Positions 1 through 11,210 of a DNA stretch of 64,000 bases are shown here, piece after piece. The position numbers were made by a program, and so were the translations under genes. This DNA is from Phyto melanocephala (Eukaryota > Arthropoda > Insecta > Diptera > Rhinophoridae), in NCBI GenBank assembly GCA_941918925.1, contig OW799233.1, positions 41,144,473 through 41,208,472 of the forward strand. The letters run 5' to 3'. Within the stretch, counting starts at the first letter, position 1. Each line of letters starts with the position of its first letter. Below the pieces are notes generated by a model, which was given only the letters and a program-made list of their open reading frames with translations, was not told where the DNA came from and did not search any database.

Positions 1-1390
1 GAAAGGAAAATGTAACCTTAGCTTATTCATTAATTTCCAAATGTAACTTTAAAACACAATCTGCGATCGTAAGAAGAGTCCGAAAGTTAATTATGTATAA
101 GAAACATACGAATGTAAAAAGATATCGGTAGTTCTTAGGTTTAGTTGGTATTAACTATAGTAAAACGATGCGAATATTATAGGATCTCAGAAGCTTTTTT
201 ATTCGGTAAACTACTATAAGAGTTTAGCGATGCAAAATTAAAACTGACGATTGCATGAGCTCTTAAAAGACTAAACTTTCTTCAGTCCTTTTATACTGAA
301 TTATTTTCTAACTACTTTTATTAAAAGTGGAATGAAAACGTTCACAAAGTTCACATAGTGAATTCGCATAGTGAATTTAATTTGTACTAAGTTCTTGCAT
401 GTCCATAAATTTAACACTTTTCACATTCAAATAGTGCTAAACCAATGTACAATTATACTAACTTTTACATCCCTGGAATAGATTTTGCAAAAGAGCAGGA
501 CCAATGGCAATATCGTTCTCCGTTAAGGAATGGTGGTTTATTTTACCTGGGGTTTCCTTATAGCAATATTTTCTTCCACAATTGACAAATATGATTGCGT
601 CTATAAAATTTGAAAACTGTCGACCGCAAATTGCCATATGTAGCATTTTATTACTTCGACGCCTACATTCTATAACGTTCTAATTGTACTTCGAACGTTT
701 TTAATGTTCTTGAATTTTTGAATCCTACGTTCTCTAATTTTAATACTGTCAAAATTTGGTTAAGATGGGCCGATCCGTTCCAAAGTTATAGGCATAAATA
801 CACTTAGACTACACACATAGTCGTAAAAATTTTCCATTCTAAAATGTAGTAAGTACACTTAGAATACTTTTGCTTGGACAATTTTAAATTGACCTGAAAA
901 CTAAGTTGATTTAGTATGTTATGGAAGGGACGTTTCTTAACGTTGTGTTTTCTATGTGTATTTGGTATGTTCAGTGTGCTTTTTTTATTGTCTGTAAGTG
1001 TAGTTAAAAGGTTTTTTCCCGAATTAAAAAAAGAATTTTGTTCGTGTAAGTGTACATAAGATGTTTTAGCTTGGAAAAAGTAGTCAACCAAATCGGAGCC
1101 TAATTTTTGTATTTTCGGATATAAAATGATTTCGCGTGCAAGAAAAATTATAAATTTAGCACAAAATAACATGAGAGGTATTATTTATTACATATCCATA
1201 TTATCTAAAATAATTAATAAGTTTTTTATTAGGAAAAGGTGAATCAAAAAGTATAAGTTCAATGTCATATAATCGTGAGGAAAGCGTAGGTAAGATTTTC
1301 ACGACTTAAGTTAAATGTTGTGCTTATTTATATTGGATTTTTTTGACAGGAAATAAAGAGCAAACTAGTCCAGCAAACGAAAAATCGTCT
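1..1390. other. AT-rich non-coding stretch
   Basis: I see no gene, terminal repeat or recognisable element here. Two short minus-strand open frames (458-646 and 804-1172) have low-complexity, AT-driven composition and no family resemblance. Confidence 0.5.
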
Positions 1391-1904
1391 AATTTTTAGA
1401 AAAGGGTCATACTCAAAATGATGGCGATGGTGTTCATGCACTTGTAGAGAAGTGCAAAAAATTAAAGGATATACACGCCGATAGAATGGTACTCCGTGAT
1501 AAGAAATGGTAAGAAAACACCGCTCTTATACAATGTAATTGAAATGGACCATGATGATTTTTTGGATTTCAAGCAATTTGCTTCTGTAACCAATTGGACA
1601 AAAAATATACAAAATGAAAAATTATGTTTATCAAAAATCCGAGAAATGAGAGTTTATAAAGAACAAAATTATAAATTATTTTATAAATATGAATTTAATA
1701 AGAATTTCAAAGAAATAAAGATATATGATGAAACTAGGAAGAAAGGAAAAGAAAATTGTTATTGAAGAAATACCAAAAGCATACATATTCGGGTTTCCTA
1801 TAACGGAAGAAAAACGAAAAGATCTTTCATATCTGTGTGATCAAAATTTAATTACCAAAATGTCTACAGACAACTCAATGGTTTTAATGGAAAAGGATAT
1901 GTAG
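1391..1904 (+). pseudogene. Decayed C-terminal end of a DUF7869-like transposon protein
   Basis: Three consecutive pieces in three frames read as one protein end. Positions 1405-1475 carry GHTQNDGDGVHALVEK, 1496-1765 carry RNGKKTPLLYNVIEMDHDDF followed by IREMRVYKEQNYKLFYKYEF, and about 1745-1904 carry IPKAYIFGFPITEEKRKDL before a TAG stop at 1902-1904. The order (a GHT..D..H motif, then NVIEM..DF, then a charged strand and a KKDL-like tail) matches what I remember of insect DUF7869 proteins, which are thought to derive from DDE transposases. At least two frameshifts (near 1490 and 1750) break it, and the N-terminal two thirds is absent. The frames and breaks are seen directly; the family name is from memory. 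Confidence 0.5.
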
Positions 1905-2236
1905 TCGTGTCAGATAATGACGACTAAATAATACAATATAGTTTCTACTTATTTAATGTTATACTGAATTAATACTGTTTCTGTTATCTTTATTCTTATA
2001 ATTATTTTTAAGTAACCTTGAATTTACGTTATAACTACTTTTTGTTTGAACTGAATTATTATACATATTTAATTTTCTTTTTTGTTAATTTAAAAAGAAA
2101 AATATAGTTTTTTTTATAACATTTTAACTAAAAATTCGTCTATTTATGTAGGAAAATATAATTTTCTAATATTTTTGTCCAAACTAAATATTATATGAAT
2201 ACTTAGGTGATTAACTTAAGAACAATAGATCTATCA
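1905..2236. other. AT-rich spacer
   Basis: Only T/A-rich sequence between the DUF7869-like relic and the first family A repeat; no structure noted. Confidence 0.45.
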
Positions 2237-2344
2237 ACAAGTAAGAGCACTATATTCGGCTGTGCCGAATCTTTTATACCCACCACCAATTTTGTGTACA
2301 TTTAAAGCACAATAATTATTATTTTGTTAATGGCTTTCTTTGTA

Positions 2345-2743
2345 GAGGGTGGTTAAATTTTAAATTTAAAACAGAGGCCGAATTACGGCACTCGAACGTG
2401 ATCGAAATTTGAAAACTCTTATTAGAATCTATATACCTAAAGCATACTCGATCGTTCGAGTAAAATTTCGATCAATATCGAATGCCGTAATTCGGCCCCA
2501 GGTCTGTATAAAATGTTAGAACATCTATGAATGCCTTCTAAATTCGTTAAATGAGAAGCATTGCTGTTTATCGCGATAGTGTGGCAAAAAAACAGTCAAC
2601 TTCGACTCATCATCGTGCCAAACAATTGAGCATCAGCAATGAACCATACAAATATTATCATTAAAAAAGAAATGATAATAATTTCCTAAATAATTTGTGT
2701 TTTATTCAAAATCAACATCGGCCCTTAAAATTTAACCACCCTT
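2345..2743 (+). mobile_element. Deleted Tc1/mariner-type element, TA insertion, GGTGGTTAAATTTTAAGGG ends
   Basis: The left end AGGGTGGTTAAATTTT and the right end CCCTTAAAATTTAACCACCC are inverted repeats flanked by TA on both sides (2343-2344 and 2744-2745). The interior matches the copies at 58777-59251 and 32600-33275. Copy A3 of family A at about 45060 shows the same family A segment without this insertion. The left part, which in the other copies holds the transposase start, has been lost, and a small MITE sits at 2375-2498. Confidence 0.7.
2375..2498. mobile_element. 124-bp MITE with GGCCGAATTACGGCA ends and 3-bp duplication
   Basis: The ends GGCCGAATTACGGCA and TGCCGTAATTCGGCC are inverted repeats. 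CAG flanks both sides (2372-2374 and 2499-2501). The undisturbed site, CAAAACAGGTCTGTAT, is visible in the sister elements near 59050 and 32870, so the insertion is exact. A 3-bp duplication and a G/C-rich start suggest PIF/Harbinger, although that superfamily prefers TWA targets, so the class is uncertain. Confidence 0.7.
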
Positions 2744-3698
2744 TATAACTTGGATATGCTGGTAAAATTTTTTCGTAAATTGAGTGTTTCAGTGAAAATG
2801 GGCGTTAAAGTAAGCGTGTCAATAAAATTTCTGCTAATAAATACAACTTAGATATTTCAATATAGTCCGTAATTCTTCCAAAATATTTATTCATTGAGAA
2901 ATTATATGAATTTGAAATAAAGCATTATATAGGATGTGGGCGTAAGAGTGGGCGTGTCACCTAAATTTTCTGGCATAACAACAACATTGACTAGAAGGAT
3001 TTCCGTAGCAAATTTTATCATCATACCTCTAATTTTGTCGGTTTTATAAATTTAAATTTCATTAACAGTAAATAACGTGGAAAGTGAGCGTTATAGTAGG
3101 TGTGTCGAAGTTATTTATGCTAATAAATACAACTTAGATATTTCAATAAAGTCCTTTATTATTCGATTTATAGAGAAATTATAAGAATTTGAGAGAAAAC
3201 GTTGTATGGGAGGTTGGCGTGTCACATTTATTTTCCGTCAGAAGAAAGCCTTTGACCAAAAAGCAATTCCTGCAAAATTTCAGAATCGTAGATCTAAATT
3301 TGTCACTCTTATTAGGTTTAAAATTTTTAACATATTGGAAAATACACTGCGCGGTATAAATTTTCGTACATTTTGATCTCTAACTCCCTTCCTAAAACAT
3401 GCATTTAGGCAATTTTTCTTTCTTCCTTATACTCCGATTTAGCCAATTTTCTATTCCAAACAAACCTTGTGTATAAGACATATTCTGGCAAAATTTGAGC
3501 CCACTAGCTTTTTCGATGGGACCTCTATCGTGCTTTTAACAGACGGACATACGGACGGACATAGCTAGATCGTCGTCAAATAAAACTCCGATTAAGAATA
3601 TATATACTTTATGGGGTCTAAAATGGATATTTCGATGTGTTACAAACGGAATGACAAAATGAATATACCCCCACCATTATTTTGGTGGCGGGTATAAA

Positions 3699-4158
3699 AT
3701 TTCAAATACTTCAAAAAAACACTACAAAAAAATTTGTTTAGCTCTTTTACTAAAATTTTGCAAAAAATATTTGACCTTGTGTCACAAAAATTGATCTGCT
3801 GATCACGGTCGGATCGAAACGGGTATAAAATGGGGTATAGGGGTATAGAGGAGAGTTTTATCTACTAAATGGTGCTAATTTCTTTTTGTTATCTTATGTT
3901 TTCTAGAAGTTATGGTGTATTAAAAAAAGGAATTTAGGAAAATTTAGACCTAAAGATAAAAAAAAAAATTATTTCTAAACATTATAAACAATTTATTTTC
4001 ATGTACTAATGGCTAACAAATTTTAAAATTATACAAAACTTATTTCGTTTGAAAATCTTCTAAAAGTAAAATGTTATAGAACTTTAAAAATCAAAATCTT
4101 ACTAATAAATTTCCTGTTTTAGCAAAGTGCTGAGCATGTCTATTTTGAGTCACCCTGT
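3699..4158. other. AT-rich non-coding stretch
   Basis: No element or coding signal recognised. A tail such as GGGTATAAAATGGGGTATAG near 3820 hints at a decayed family A or B edge. Confidence 0.4.
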
Positions 4159-4182
4159 GGCCCTTAAAATTTAACCACCCTT
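4159..4182 (+). repeat. Solitary terminal repeat of the TA-inserting MITE
   Basis: GCCCTTAAAATTTAACCACC plus CTT is followed by TA at 4183-4184. It is the right end of the family at 2345-2743. No matching left end was found upstream. Confidence 0.6.
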
Positions 4183-4554
4183 TACAAAAAAATAGATAGA
4201 TAAAAAAAAATTTGTTAAAATATGTATGCACATTTTTTTTTAATATTTTTAAATCTTAAACCTCATAAGACTGTGTGTACAACTATATGTAAAGTTGGGC
4301 ACAAATCATTACTCTAGTTAATTTTTGTCAACAAACTTCGGTCATTTTCGTTTTCACAAACCCCTATAAAATTCCTTTGTAGTTTGTGCAAAAAAATGTT
4401 ACTAGAGTCATCTAGTGTTCTACGTGATGTTTAGCAAAGACATCATCCTCAGTGTTTGCAAAATGTAGTGGCGCCTTCAACAGATGTCGCCATCTGCAAT
4501 GAATAAATGCTAATGAATATGACTAATATATTTTTATAAAAATTTTAAAAAAAA
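4183..4554. other. AT-rich non-coding stretch
   Basis: No coding or repeat structure recognised. Confidence 0.4.
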
Positions 4555-5178
4555 GTGGGCGTGGCACATTTATTTTCCGTTATAACGAAGACTTTGACCA
4601 AAAAACCATGTTTGCAAAATTTCAGAACCGTACATATAGTTTTGTCAGTTTTATTACGTTTTAAACTTCAAATATACACTGAGCGGTATAAATTTTCGTA
4701 CATTTTGACCTATAACTCCTTTTCTAATGCATAGATTTAAGCAATTTTTGGGGAGAAATATTCTTTTGACTCGAGAAATATATATTCGAAGTTTCATGAC
4801 TCTACGTTTATGCGTTTGGCCACAATTCCTTTTTTTCGATGTTTGAAGGACACGGTTTTTTCGACCTATTCTTGCTTTACGAGCTATAACTCTCTTTCTA
4901 ATATTCCGATTTAGCCCATTTTCAATACCAAACAAACCTTGTCTATTAGAAAGATTCTGGCAAAATTTGAGCCCTTTAGCTTTTTCGGTGCGACCTCTAT
5001 CGTGCTTTCAACAGACGAACAGACGGACAGACGGACGGACATAGCTAGATCGTCATCAAATCAAACCCCGATTCAGAATATATATACTTTATGGGGTCTA
5101 AAATGGATATTTCGATGTGTTACAAACGGAATGACAAAATGAATATACCCCCACCATTTTTTTGGTGGCGGGTATAAA
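4555..5178 (+). mobile_element. Family A repeat, copy A2, 5'-truncated
   Basis: It starts inside the family at GTGGGCGTGGCACATTTATT and continues through the GCGGTATAAATTTTCGTAC block, a run of GACAGACGGACGGACAT, and TACTTTATGGGGTCTAAAAT to the terminal GGTGGCGGGTATAAAA hairpin. Open frames read across it are by-products of the repeat. Confidence 0.65.
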
Positions 5179-5884
5179 AACATGCTAAGTACACTTAGAC
5201 GACCAATAACCAATGTTTTCACCGTGCTAAAACATTTTATATCATTTTTAGCTATGATCCAATTAAAATTTGTAAATTCAGAAAATACTATAAAAATTCT
5301 ACTCCAATTCTACTAAAAACAGCAAAAAAACAAATGGCGTATCTTATATAGTTTATGAGATATCGCGTGAAAACTTTGAGAGCTTGTAACTCAAATCTCA
5401 CATTTTCGACTTAGAATGTTATAGAATGGAGGCGTCGACTTAATGATTGTTCTGCAGATTATTTGAGCAATTATTGCCACAATTATTGCTGACAAAATAA
5501 TTTTAATCAAAATAATAACAATTTAATGTGAAAAAATCCAAAAAAAATAAAAATTAAAACAAAAGCAAAAATAATTTCAAGTTTAATAAATAGTTAACTT
5601 GTATAGCGATGATTTCCATCCATTAAAGATAAAAATACTTTGTCAAAAAAGTGATGTTATTCGGCCGACGTTTTTGCTTGTGCTCAGCAATAAAAATTGC
5701 TACATAGAGAACTAGAGTTAAAGTCATAAACTGGCTGAGAATTATTTGTAGTTGCAATAAAAAAATGCGAAAAAACATAGGCAGACGTGCCCATTTGCTT
5801 TTATCTCAAAAATTTATGAGACAATTATGCTGATTTCCAACACATATTTGTTTCCATATATTTTTAATATATAAATATATTGTA
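5179..5884. other. AT-rich non-coding stretch
   Basis: Nothing recognised apart from A-rich runs. Confidence 0.45.
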
Positions 5885-6050
5885 CAGGTCTGAACGATGT
5901 CGGGGGACTTCAAAAAAGTGGATTTCAACATACACACGGACAGACGGTTAGTGCTTAATCGACTGTCCTATTCATAATCTTGCAGCAAATATATTTTTCT
6001 TGGAGTGGAAAAGGAATATTGTACAAATTTCACACGCAATGACAAACAAG
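5885..6050 (+). mobile_element. Family B repeat fragment (B8)
   Basis: GATGTCGGGGGACTTC, ACACGGACAGACGG and CACACGCAATGACAAAC match the 3' part of family B in order. The head, core and terminal hairpin are missing. Confidence 0.55.
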
Positions 6051-7792
6051 AAAAAATTTCCAGAATAACCACTTTATTTTCTTGATCCCCTATAGCCACC
6101 ATTATAATTTAAAATTCTATGGTAATATTTTTTTTTAATAAAATTTGAGATTTTTGAAGAGGTGGCTCCATACATCATATCTTAACTTTGGAACAACGTA
6201 CTCGATCTGCGTAGCAAAACGTTTTAAAACTTTTAATTACGCCAGCTTTAAGTTTTTCTAATATTATTTTCTGATCTAGCCATCAGTTTTGGAGTTATCG
6301 AGGAACAAGTTGGAATTTTTTTTTTGAAAAATTTTGAAATTTTTTATATTAAAAGATTTATAGAAAATAGATAGCAACAAAAAATTACCAGTTTTGGTAC
6401 TTAATCTTAAAGCTGCATTTATTAGAAATAAAATAAATTTTGTTACATGAAAATCCATGGATTTTATAAAAAAAAATTAAAAAAAAACTTCCATAAAATA
6501 GATAGATAGATTTTTTCAGTTAGGTGACTAAAGTGGATCGAAAATATATAGTGGTTATATAGGAAAAAATTTTCAATTTGTTTCATAGTGTAATTAATTT
6601 AGAAAATGAACTTAAGCTAGACTAATTGACTTTCGAAAAATTTAAAAAAAAAAAATTTATTTTATCGGTACGATAATCACAAATTGTTTTATGCAAAAAA
6701 TGCTGTTCAACACATTTCATTTCATCTAACGTAATATTTAGATAAATGTGCATATTTTTGTGGGACTCACAAAAGTTGTAACGTAACACAACTACACAAC
6801 AACACGACCTAAAGAATAAGAGATAAACAAACACAGTTACATGACAAAAATACGCTGGAAAAGAACTGAAAAATAGCCACTTAAAAATAACACATTTGAC
6901 ACTTGATATAACGTACTGTAGAGTAGTGTAGTACGTACATGAGTGAGTAACTCCTTAATTCAGATTTGTGCAACCACTAACGATGTCAATTGCAATAAAA
7001 TTTCACAGTTAAAATATTTCAAATATGAAGTTAGCGCGGCAATCAATCATCTTTAATCAAGTAATACTTTAAATCATTTTGAAGTACATGTGCTTTATTT
7101 ATTGTTGTAAGAATGTATGATGTTGCAACACGCGGCTGGAGGATTTGAAAGATGCGCCCTAATGTCACTTTGTCATAATTTTAAATAATTTACAATGAAA
7201 AATAAAACATCTTAAAATTTTGGAAAATTGTGACAATACTTTCTTATATACGCTCTGTTGTTTAAGACAGCTTGTATATCCACAAACTGAGTTTTGCAGT
7301 CGCTATTTTATTGCGGAAAGTTAATTTTGCCTTAATATAAAATGATTGTGAATGAAAATCCTGAGCAGACAAGTATAAGCTTAAAGTCAGTCGGGGTTGT
7401 TGAAATCTAGTTAACATTCTGCCCGCAACCAATCTAGACTAAAGGGATATTATCATCAGTATTTTTATTTTGCTAGGCTCTACAGTTTGGCCTTCGCTGT
7501 TAGCCAGTAAAAAAAAAACCACAGTGTCAAATTTTAATCTAATAACACTAATATTGTGTTGCAGCCCAACTGTTAGATAAAATAGAATATGTTAAGATTT
7601 TATTTTGTAAAAATGTATGCGTTGACACATTAGATGTTTGACATGTCAAAATGTGGTTATGACAGAAATACACCTAAAAAAAGGAATATTTTTCCATTTA
7701 ATTATACGCATGTCAAAATCACATTTACAAAAATCATAAGTATTTTACATGCAGCACTTCAATTAGCTTCATATTCACTATCAAGGTGTTAT
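6051..7792. other. AT-rich non-coding stretch
   Basis: No coding region or terminal repeat recognised. Short open frames here are not supported by composition or family resemblance. Confidence 0.45.
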
Positions 7793-8567
7793 TATACCCT
7801 TCACACAGTGAAAAAGGGTATATATAGGTTTGTCATTCCGTGTGAAATTTCTACAATTTTCATTTCCGACCCCATAAAGTATATATTTTCTGAAAGCTTA
7901 TGAATAGAGGAGTCGATTAAGCCCTGACCGTCTGTCCGTCTGACCGTCTGTCCGTGTGTATGTTGAAATCAACTTTTTGAAGCCCCCCGACATAGGTTGG
8001 ACCCGGGTAAGGTATTAAAATATCAGAAATATTCGGGAGTAGATCGGTATTGAAAATCAGAAACATCGGTACATAAACAACTGAGATATGAGCAAAAACC
8101 CACGACCACCTCGATTTTCTTTTCATAAAAACAACATTACAACAACAACATACATACATACAAACGTGTATACTGGTTAGAGAAAACGTGGCATCGAATC
8201 CCAGCTGAGGCAAAAAAAATTTTTTTTAAATTTTTTAAAATTTTTTTTTTTAATTTTTTTTTTATTTTTTTTTTTATTTTTTATTTAATATATTATATAT
8301 ATTTTTATTATTATTTTTTTTTATTTTTTTTTTTTAATTTTTTTCTTATTTTTTTTTTGTTTTATATATATTATATATGTATATAATAATTTTTTTTTTT
8401 TTAATTTTTTTTTTAAATTTTTTTTTTTTTAATTTTTTTTTTATTTTTTATTTTTTTTTTTGTTTTTTTTTTAACATACATACGTGAATTTACTGTTATT
8501 GCATGACTACACGTTGTGAAGGGTATATAAGATTCGGCACGGCCGAATATAGCGCTTTTACTTGTTT
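7793..8567 (-). mobile_element. Family B repeat, copy B1, complete, near-identical to B5
   Basis: Read on the minus strand it has the head (AAACAAGTAAAAGCGCTATA, ATTCGGCCGTGCCGAAT), TATACCCTTCACAACGTG, an A/T-only core (about 8213-8475 on the plus strand), the GTCCGTCTGACCGTCTGTCC block, TACTTTATGGGGTCGGAAAT, and the end hairpin CACTGTGTGAAGGGTATA. It encodes no recognisable protein. It is almost a perfect reverse copy of 52336-53117, including a shared chance open frame, so one or both are recent. Confidence 0.75.
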
Positions 8568-9009
8568 TTAACTGCAAAATAAGCAGATATCTTTCAATTA
8601 TAACTTCAGGGTACATCGCTGGTAAACAAATTTTTAAAGGTAAAAACTATGTAACCATTAATTAACTTTTATGGTTTTTATTCAAGTGTAGCACTCTAAC
8701 CAGTCTCTTTTAACTTTTTTCACGAATTTGTCTAATTTTTATCTTTTCAAATATGAAACAATTGTCAGTTGTATATTCGTCATGCGTTAAATGATTTCTA
8801 TATGTGTGTGTAGTTGTATTGCTGTTGTCCAACACTGTAACTAACAATTTAGATTTGATGAATTTCAATAAAATTGATTTATGACTTAACAATTGTACTT
8901 TTACATATATACAAACATGTATTTGGAAATGCATTTAAATAAACATCAAGTGATACATTTGTATGTATACTAAATACATACACACATACATACAATACTT
9001 GTGATATGA
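8568..9009. other. AT-rich non-coding stretch
   Basis: No element recognised; contains CATA/TACA-type simple sequence near 8960-9000. Confidence 0.4.
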
Positions 9010-9622
9010 GACATCCCAACATACCAAATAGAAATAAAACTGCAATACCACTTGTGAATAATATTATGACAATAGTGGATTCACAACTGTTTCTGATCAG
9101 TTCGTATGTATGCACACAAAAACTATGCTTCTTAAGTACATATGTACGGGAAATTTGTCAACAAGTGCAGTTTTATTTGTTGACAAGTTTCTTTTGTGTT
9201 TTGCATTTTGTGTTCAAATTTCAAAGTGAATAAAAGTTATAATTGTGTTGTGCGAAAAAATTAATGGTTTGTAATATTATTTATAATAAAATAATTAGAA
9301 ATGCCTTACAAATATAAAAAAAAGGGTTAGAACAGAAACAAAAGAAGTAATTGAACTTCCTTTTAATAACAAAAAACCAAAAAATAATTACAAGGATAAT
9401 CTTAAAACAATATTATTTTCGTAAGCTTATTCTACTATTACAAGCAATAGCTTATAGTAATCGTGTACATTTAAGCTTATGAATAAGGGTTCCGTTTCGA
9501 TTATTCTATAATTGTTACACAAACATTTTACAATCGATTCACAACTCTTTTACAAGCTTGCGGCTTGTGTTGGTAAGATTATTATAATATTATTCACAAG
9601 TCATTTGGCATATTGGGATGTC
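9010..9622. mobile_element. 613-bp inverted-repeat (MITE-like) element
   Basis: The outer ends read GACATCCCAACATACCAAAT and, in reverse complement on the right, GACATCCCAATATGCCAAAT (18 of 20 match). Both arms continue into ACTTGTGAATAATATTAT; the left arm carries a 20-bp insertion between the two blocks. An inner hairpin lies at 9155-9186 (TTGTCAACAA/TTGTTGACAA). I see no clear target duplication, so the superfamily is unknown. Confidence 0.6.
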
Positions 9623-10140
9623 AATGGTATACTCGCATTTTTGTACACAGGATGTCCACTGATATGTGGACGTATATAATTTTGACTTTTGTAAAAAAAA
9701 TCACATTTTTACTCCCAAAAACGACCAAAATAATACAAATAAGAGCATATGCCGAATTTTAGATACTCACCACCAATTTTGTGTTCTTTTATAGCACAAA
9801 ATATATTATTTTATTATTAATAATAATCGCTTATCTCTTAAAACTAAAATAGGTTTTACTTTCTTTGTGTAACTTCGATTAACTATTGATTTATTTTCTT
9901 AAATTAAGTGTTTCTACATTTCTTACTACAATGTTGAATTTTTACGGAAACTAAAAAATAATATTAGCTTTGAGTGGGCGTGGCATCTCCAACTTTTTCT
10001 GTCGCTTTTATGAGCTTTTAAATTAAGAAAAAAATATGTAAAAAGTATGCGTATTAAAGAAATTTGTGCTTATGAACTTTTTATATAAAGCCCTTTATTC
10101 ATCTGCAACCTTTATCAATAGAGAAGGAGCACTCGCAAAA

Positions 10141-10198
10141 ACGTGAACACCGTCTAACATGAACACCGTCTAACGTAAACACCGCCTAACATGAACAA
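10141..10198 (+). repeat. 16-bp tandem repeat next to the pogo-like end
   Basis: Three and a half copies of A-C-[GA]-T-[GA]-A-A-C-A-C-C-G-[TC]-C-T-A stand just inside the left terminal repeat. Subterminal repeats of this kind are often transposase binding sites, which is an inference here. Confidence 0.6.
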
Positions 10199-10289
10199 TT
10201 TTTTGTCAACGTTGACAACTCTGTAACTTGAACAAACTCAAAATGCTCTATAACGTGAACAATTTGCATATGTTTTTAATACATATTGG

Positions 10290-11210
10290 GCCATCCAGAT
10301 ATTTACTGATGGATCGAAATCACAAGCTAGAACTGTATGTGGTATCTTTTCGATCCAGTTGGGTTTGGAATTGTCCCTTAGGCTACCGGATTATTGTAGC
10401 GCGATACAGGCCGAGTTAATGACTATTAAGACAGCCGAGGAACAGATTCAGTATAATGAAATATCTGGCAGGGATATTTATATATTTACTGACAGCAAGG
10501 CGGCTATTAGCTCCCTTGAGAGTGTGTACAACACATTGAAAATTGCCCAGGAATGCCGGGTGTCTCTTGAGGAGATAGCGAGACATTCGACGGTTAGCCT
10601 TGTGTGGATTCCAGGGCATGGGGATATTGATGGTAATAATAAAGCTGATGCACTTGCAAAAGCCGGTACTACCTTAGATTCTGTTGAATCCAGTTGTGCT
10701 TTGGGTATTCCCTTATCGAAGGGTAAGCAGCTAATCTCGCATCGATTATATTTAGATGCCAAGGAAAGATGGGTGAGAGAACCCACTTGTTTGGAAACAA
10801 GAAAGAGCTGGCCTGACATGGATGTGCATAGAACGCAATATGCAGTGAATATGCCCCGAATCCACCTTAGCAACCTCATAGCGGTCATTACCGGACACTG
10901 GCCTATAGGTACACATGCGAAAAGGCTGAATATCCCTTACAACGACTTCTGCAGAAGTTGCGATAACGAGGAAGAGGAGGAGACGACTGAACATCTTCTC
11001 TGCAATTATCCTGCATTCGGGGATCTGAGACGCCAGATTCTAGGTCAACGAATACTTGTAAGTAAAACTTGTCTTTCCGCAGTTGATCTGGAAAAGATCC
11101 ATACCTTCGTGAACAGGACAGGATGGCTGAGGAACGACGGCCAGAGTACAGAGACGAACGGGCAACGGTGCCTACGGTATCACAACGGGACCCCCGGTGG
11201 ACCCAAGTGA
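10290..11210 (+). CDS. LINE ORF2 C-terminus: RNase H domain and cysteine motif (fragment)
   Basis: One frame is open for 306 codons from the first base of the insert to TGA at 11208-11210. RNase H residues 4-130 hold all four acidic residues: D in IFTDGSK, E in IQAELMTIK, D in IFTDSKAA, and D in GNNKADALAKAG, with the WIPGH motif before the last one. A cysteine/histidine cluster (CRSC..TEHLLC) follows near residue 230, as in I/LOA/R1-type ORF2 proteins, where it comes after RNase H. RNase H removes RNA from the RNA:cDNA hybrid. The reverse transcriptase and endonuclease were lost by 5' truncation. The absence of stops suggests a fairly recent insertion. It has no start codon of its own and is probably not translated. 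Confidence 0.85.
   Translation, partial: AIQIFTDGSKSQARTVCGIFSIQLGLELSLRLPDYCSAIQAELMTIKTAEEQIQYNEISGRDIYIFTDSKAAISSLESVYNTLKIAQECRVSLEEIARHSTVSLVWIPGHGDIDGNNKADALAKAGTTLDSVESSCALGIPLSKGKQLISHRLYLDAKERWVREPTCLETRKSWPDMDVHRTQYAVNMPRIHLSNLIAVITGHWPIGTHAKRLNIPYNDFCRSCDNEEEEETTEHLLCNYPAFGDLRRQILGQRILVSKTCLSAVDLEKIHTFVNRTGWLRNDGQSTETNGQRCLRYHNGTPGGPK

Larger units (their letters stand above)
2237..3698 (+). mobile_element. Family A INE-1/DINE-1-like repeat, copy A1, nearly full length
   Basis: The copy starts with the shared head (CAAGTAAGAGCACTATATTC, then the palindrome ATTCGGCTGTGCCGAAT) and TATACCCACCACC. It ends with the hairpin CCCCCACC..GGTGGCGGG and TATAAAA. Between them are repeated GTGGGCG..GTGTC blocks, the CGGACATAGCTAGATCGTC block and TACTTTATGGGGTCTAAAAT. 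Drosophila INE-1 (Helentron-type, rolling-circle) carries the same kind of blocks, so I infer a non-autonomous relative. No protein is encoded. Two smaller elements are nested inside (2345-2743 and 2375-2498). Confidence 0.65.

Noticed and set aside
804..1172. 122-codon minus-strand open frame
   Set aside because: Composition follows the AT-rich background, with no domain or family resemblance and no supporting context.
4654..4935. 93-codon minus-strand frame resembling one at 60000-60203
   Set aside because: Both are translations of the same family A repeat block, not genes.
7917..8213. 98-codon frame repeated at 52689-53012
   Set aside because: It is repeated only because the two family B copies are near-identical; the translation crosses non-coding repeat blocks and a simple GACAGACGG run.
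10416..10994. Three minus-strand open frames over the LINE fragment
   Set aside because: Shadows of the plus-strand RNase H frame.
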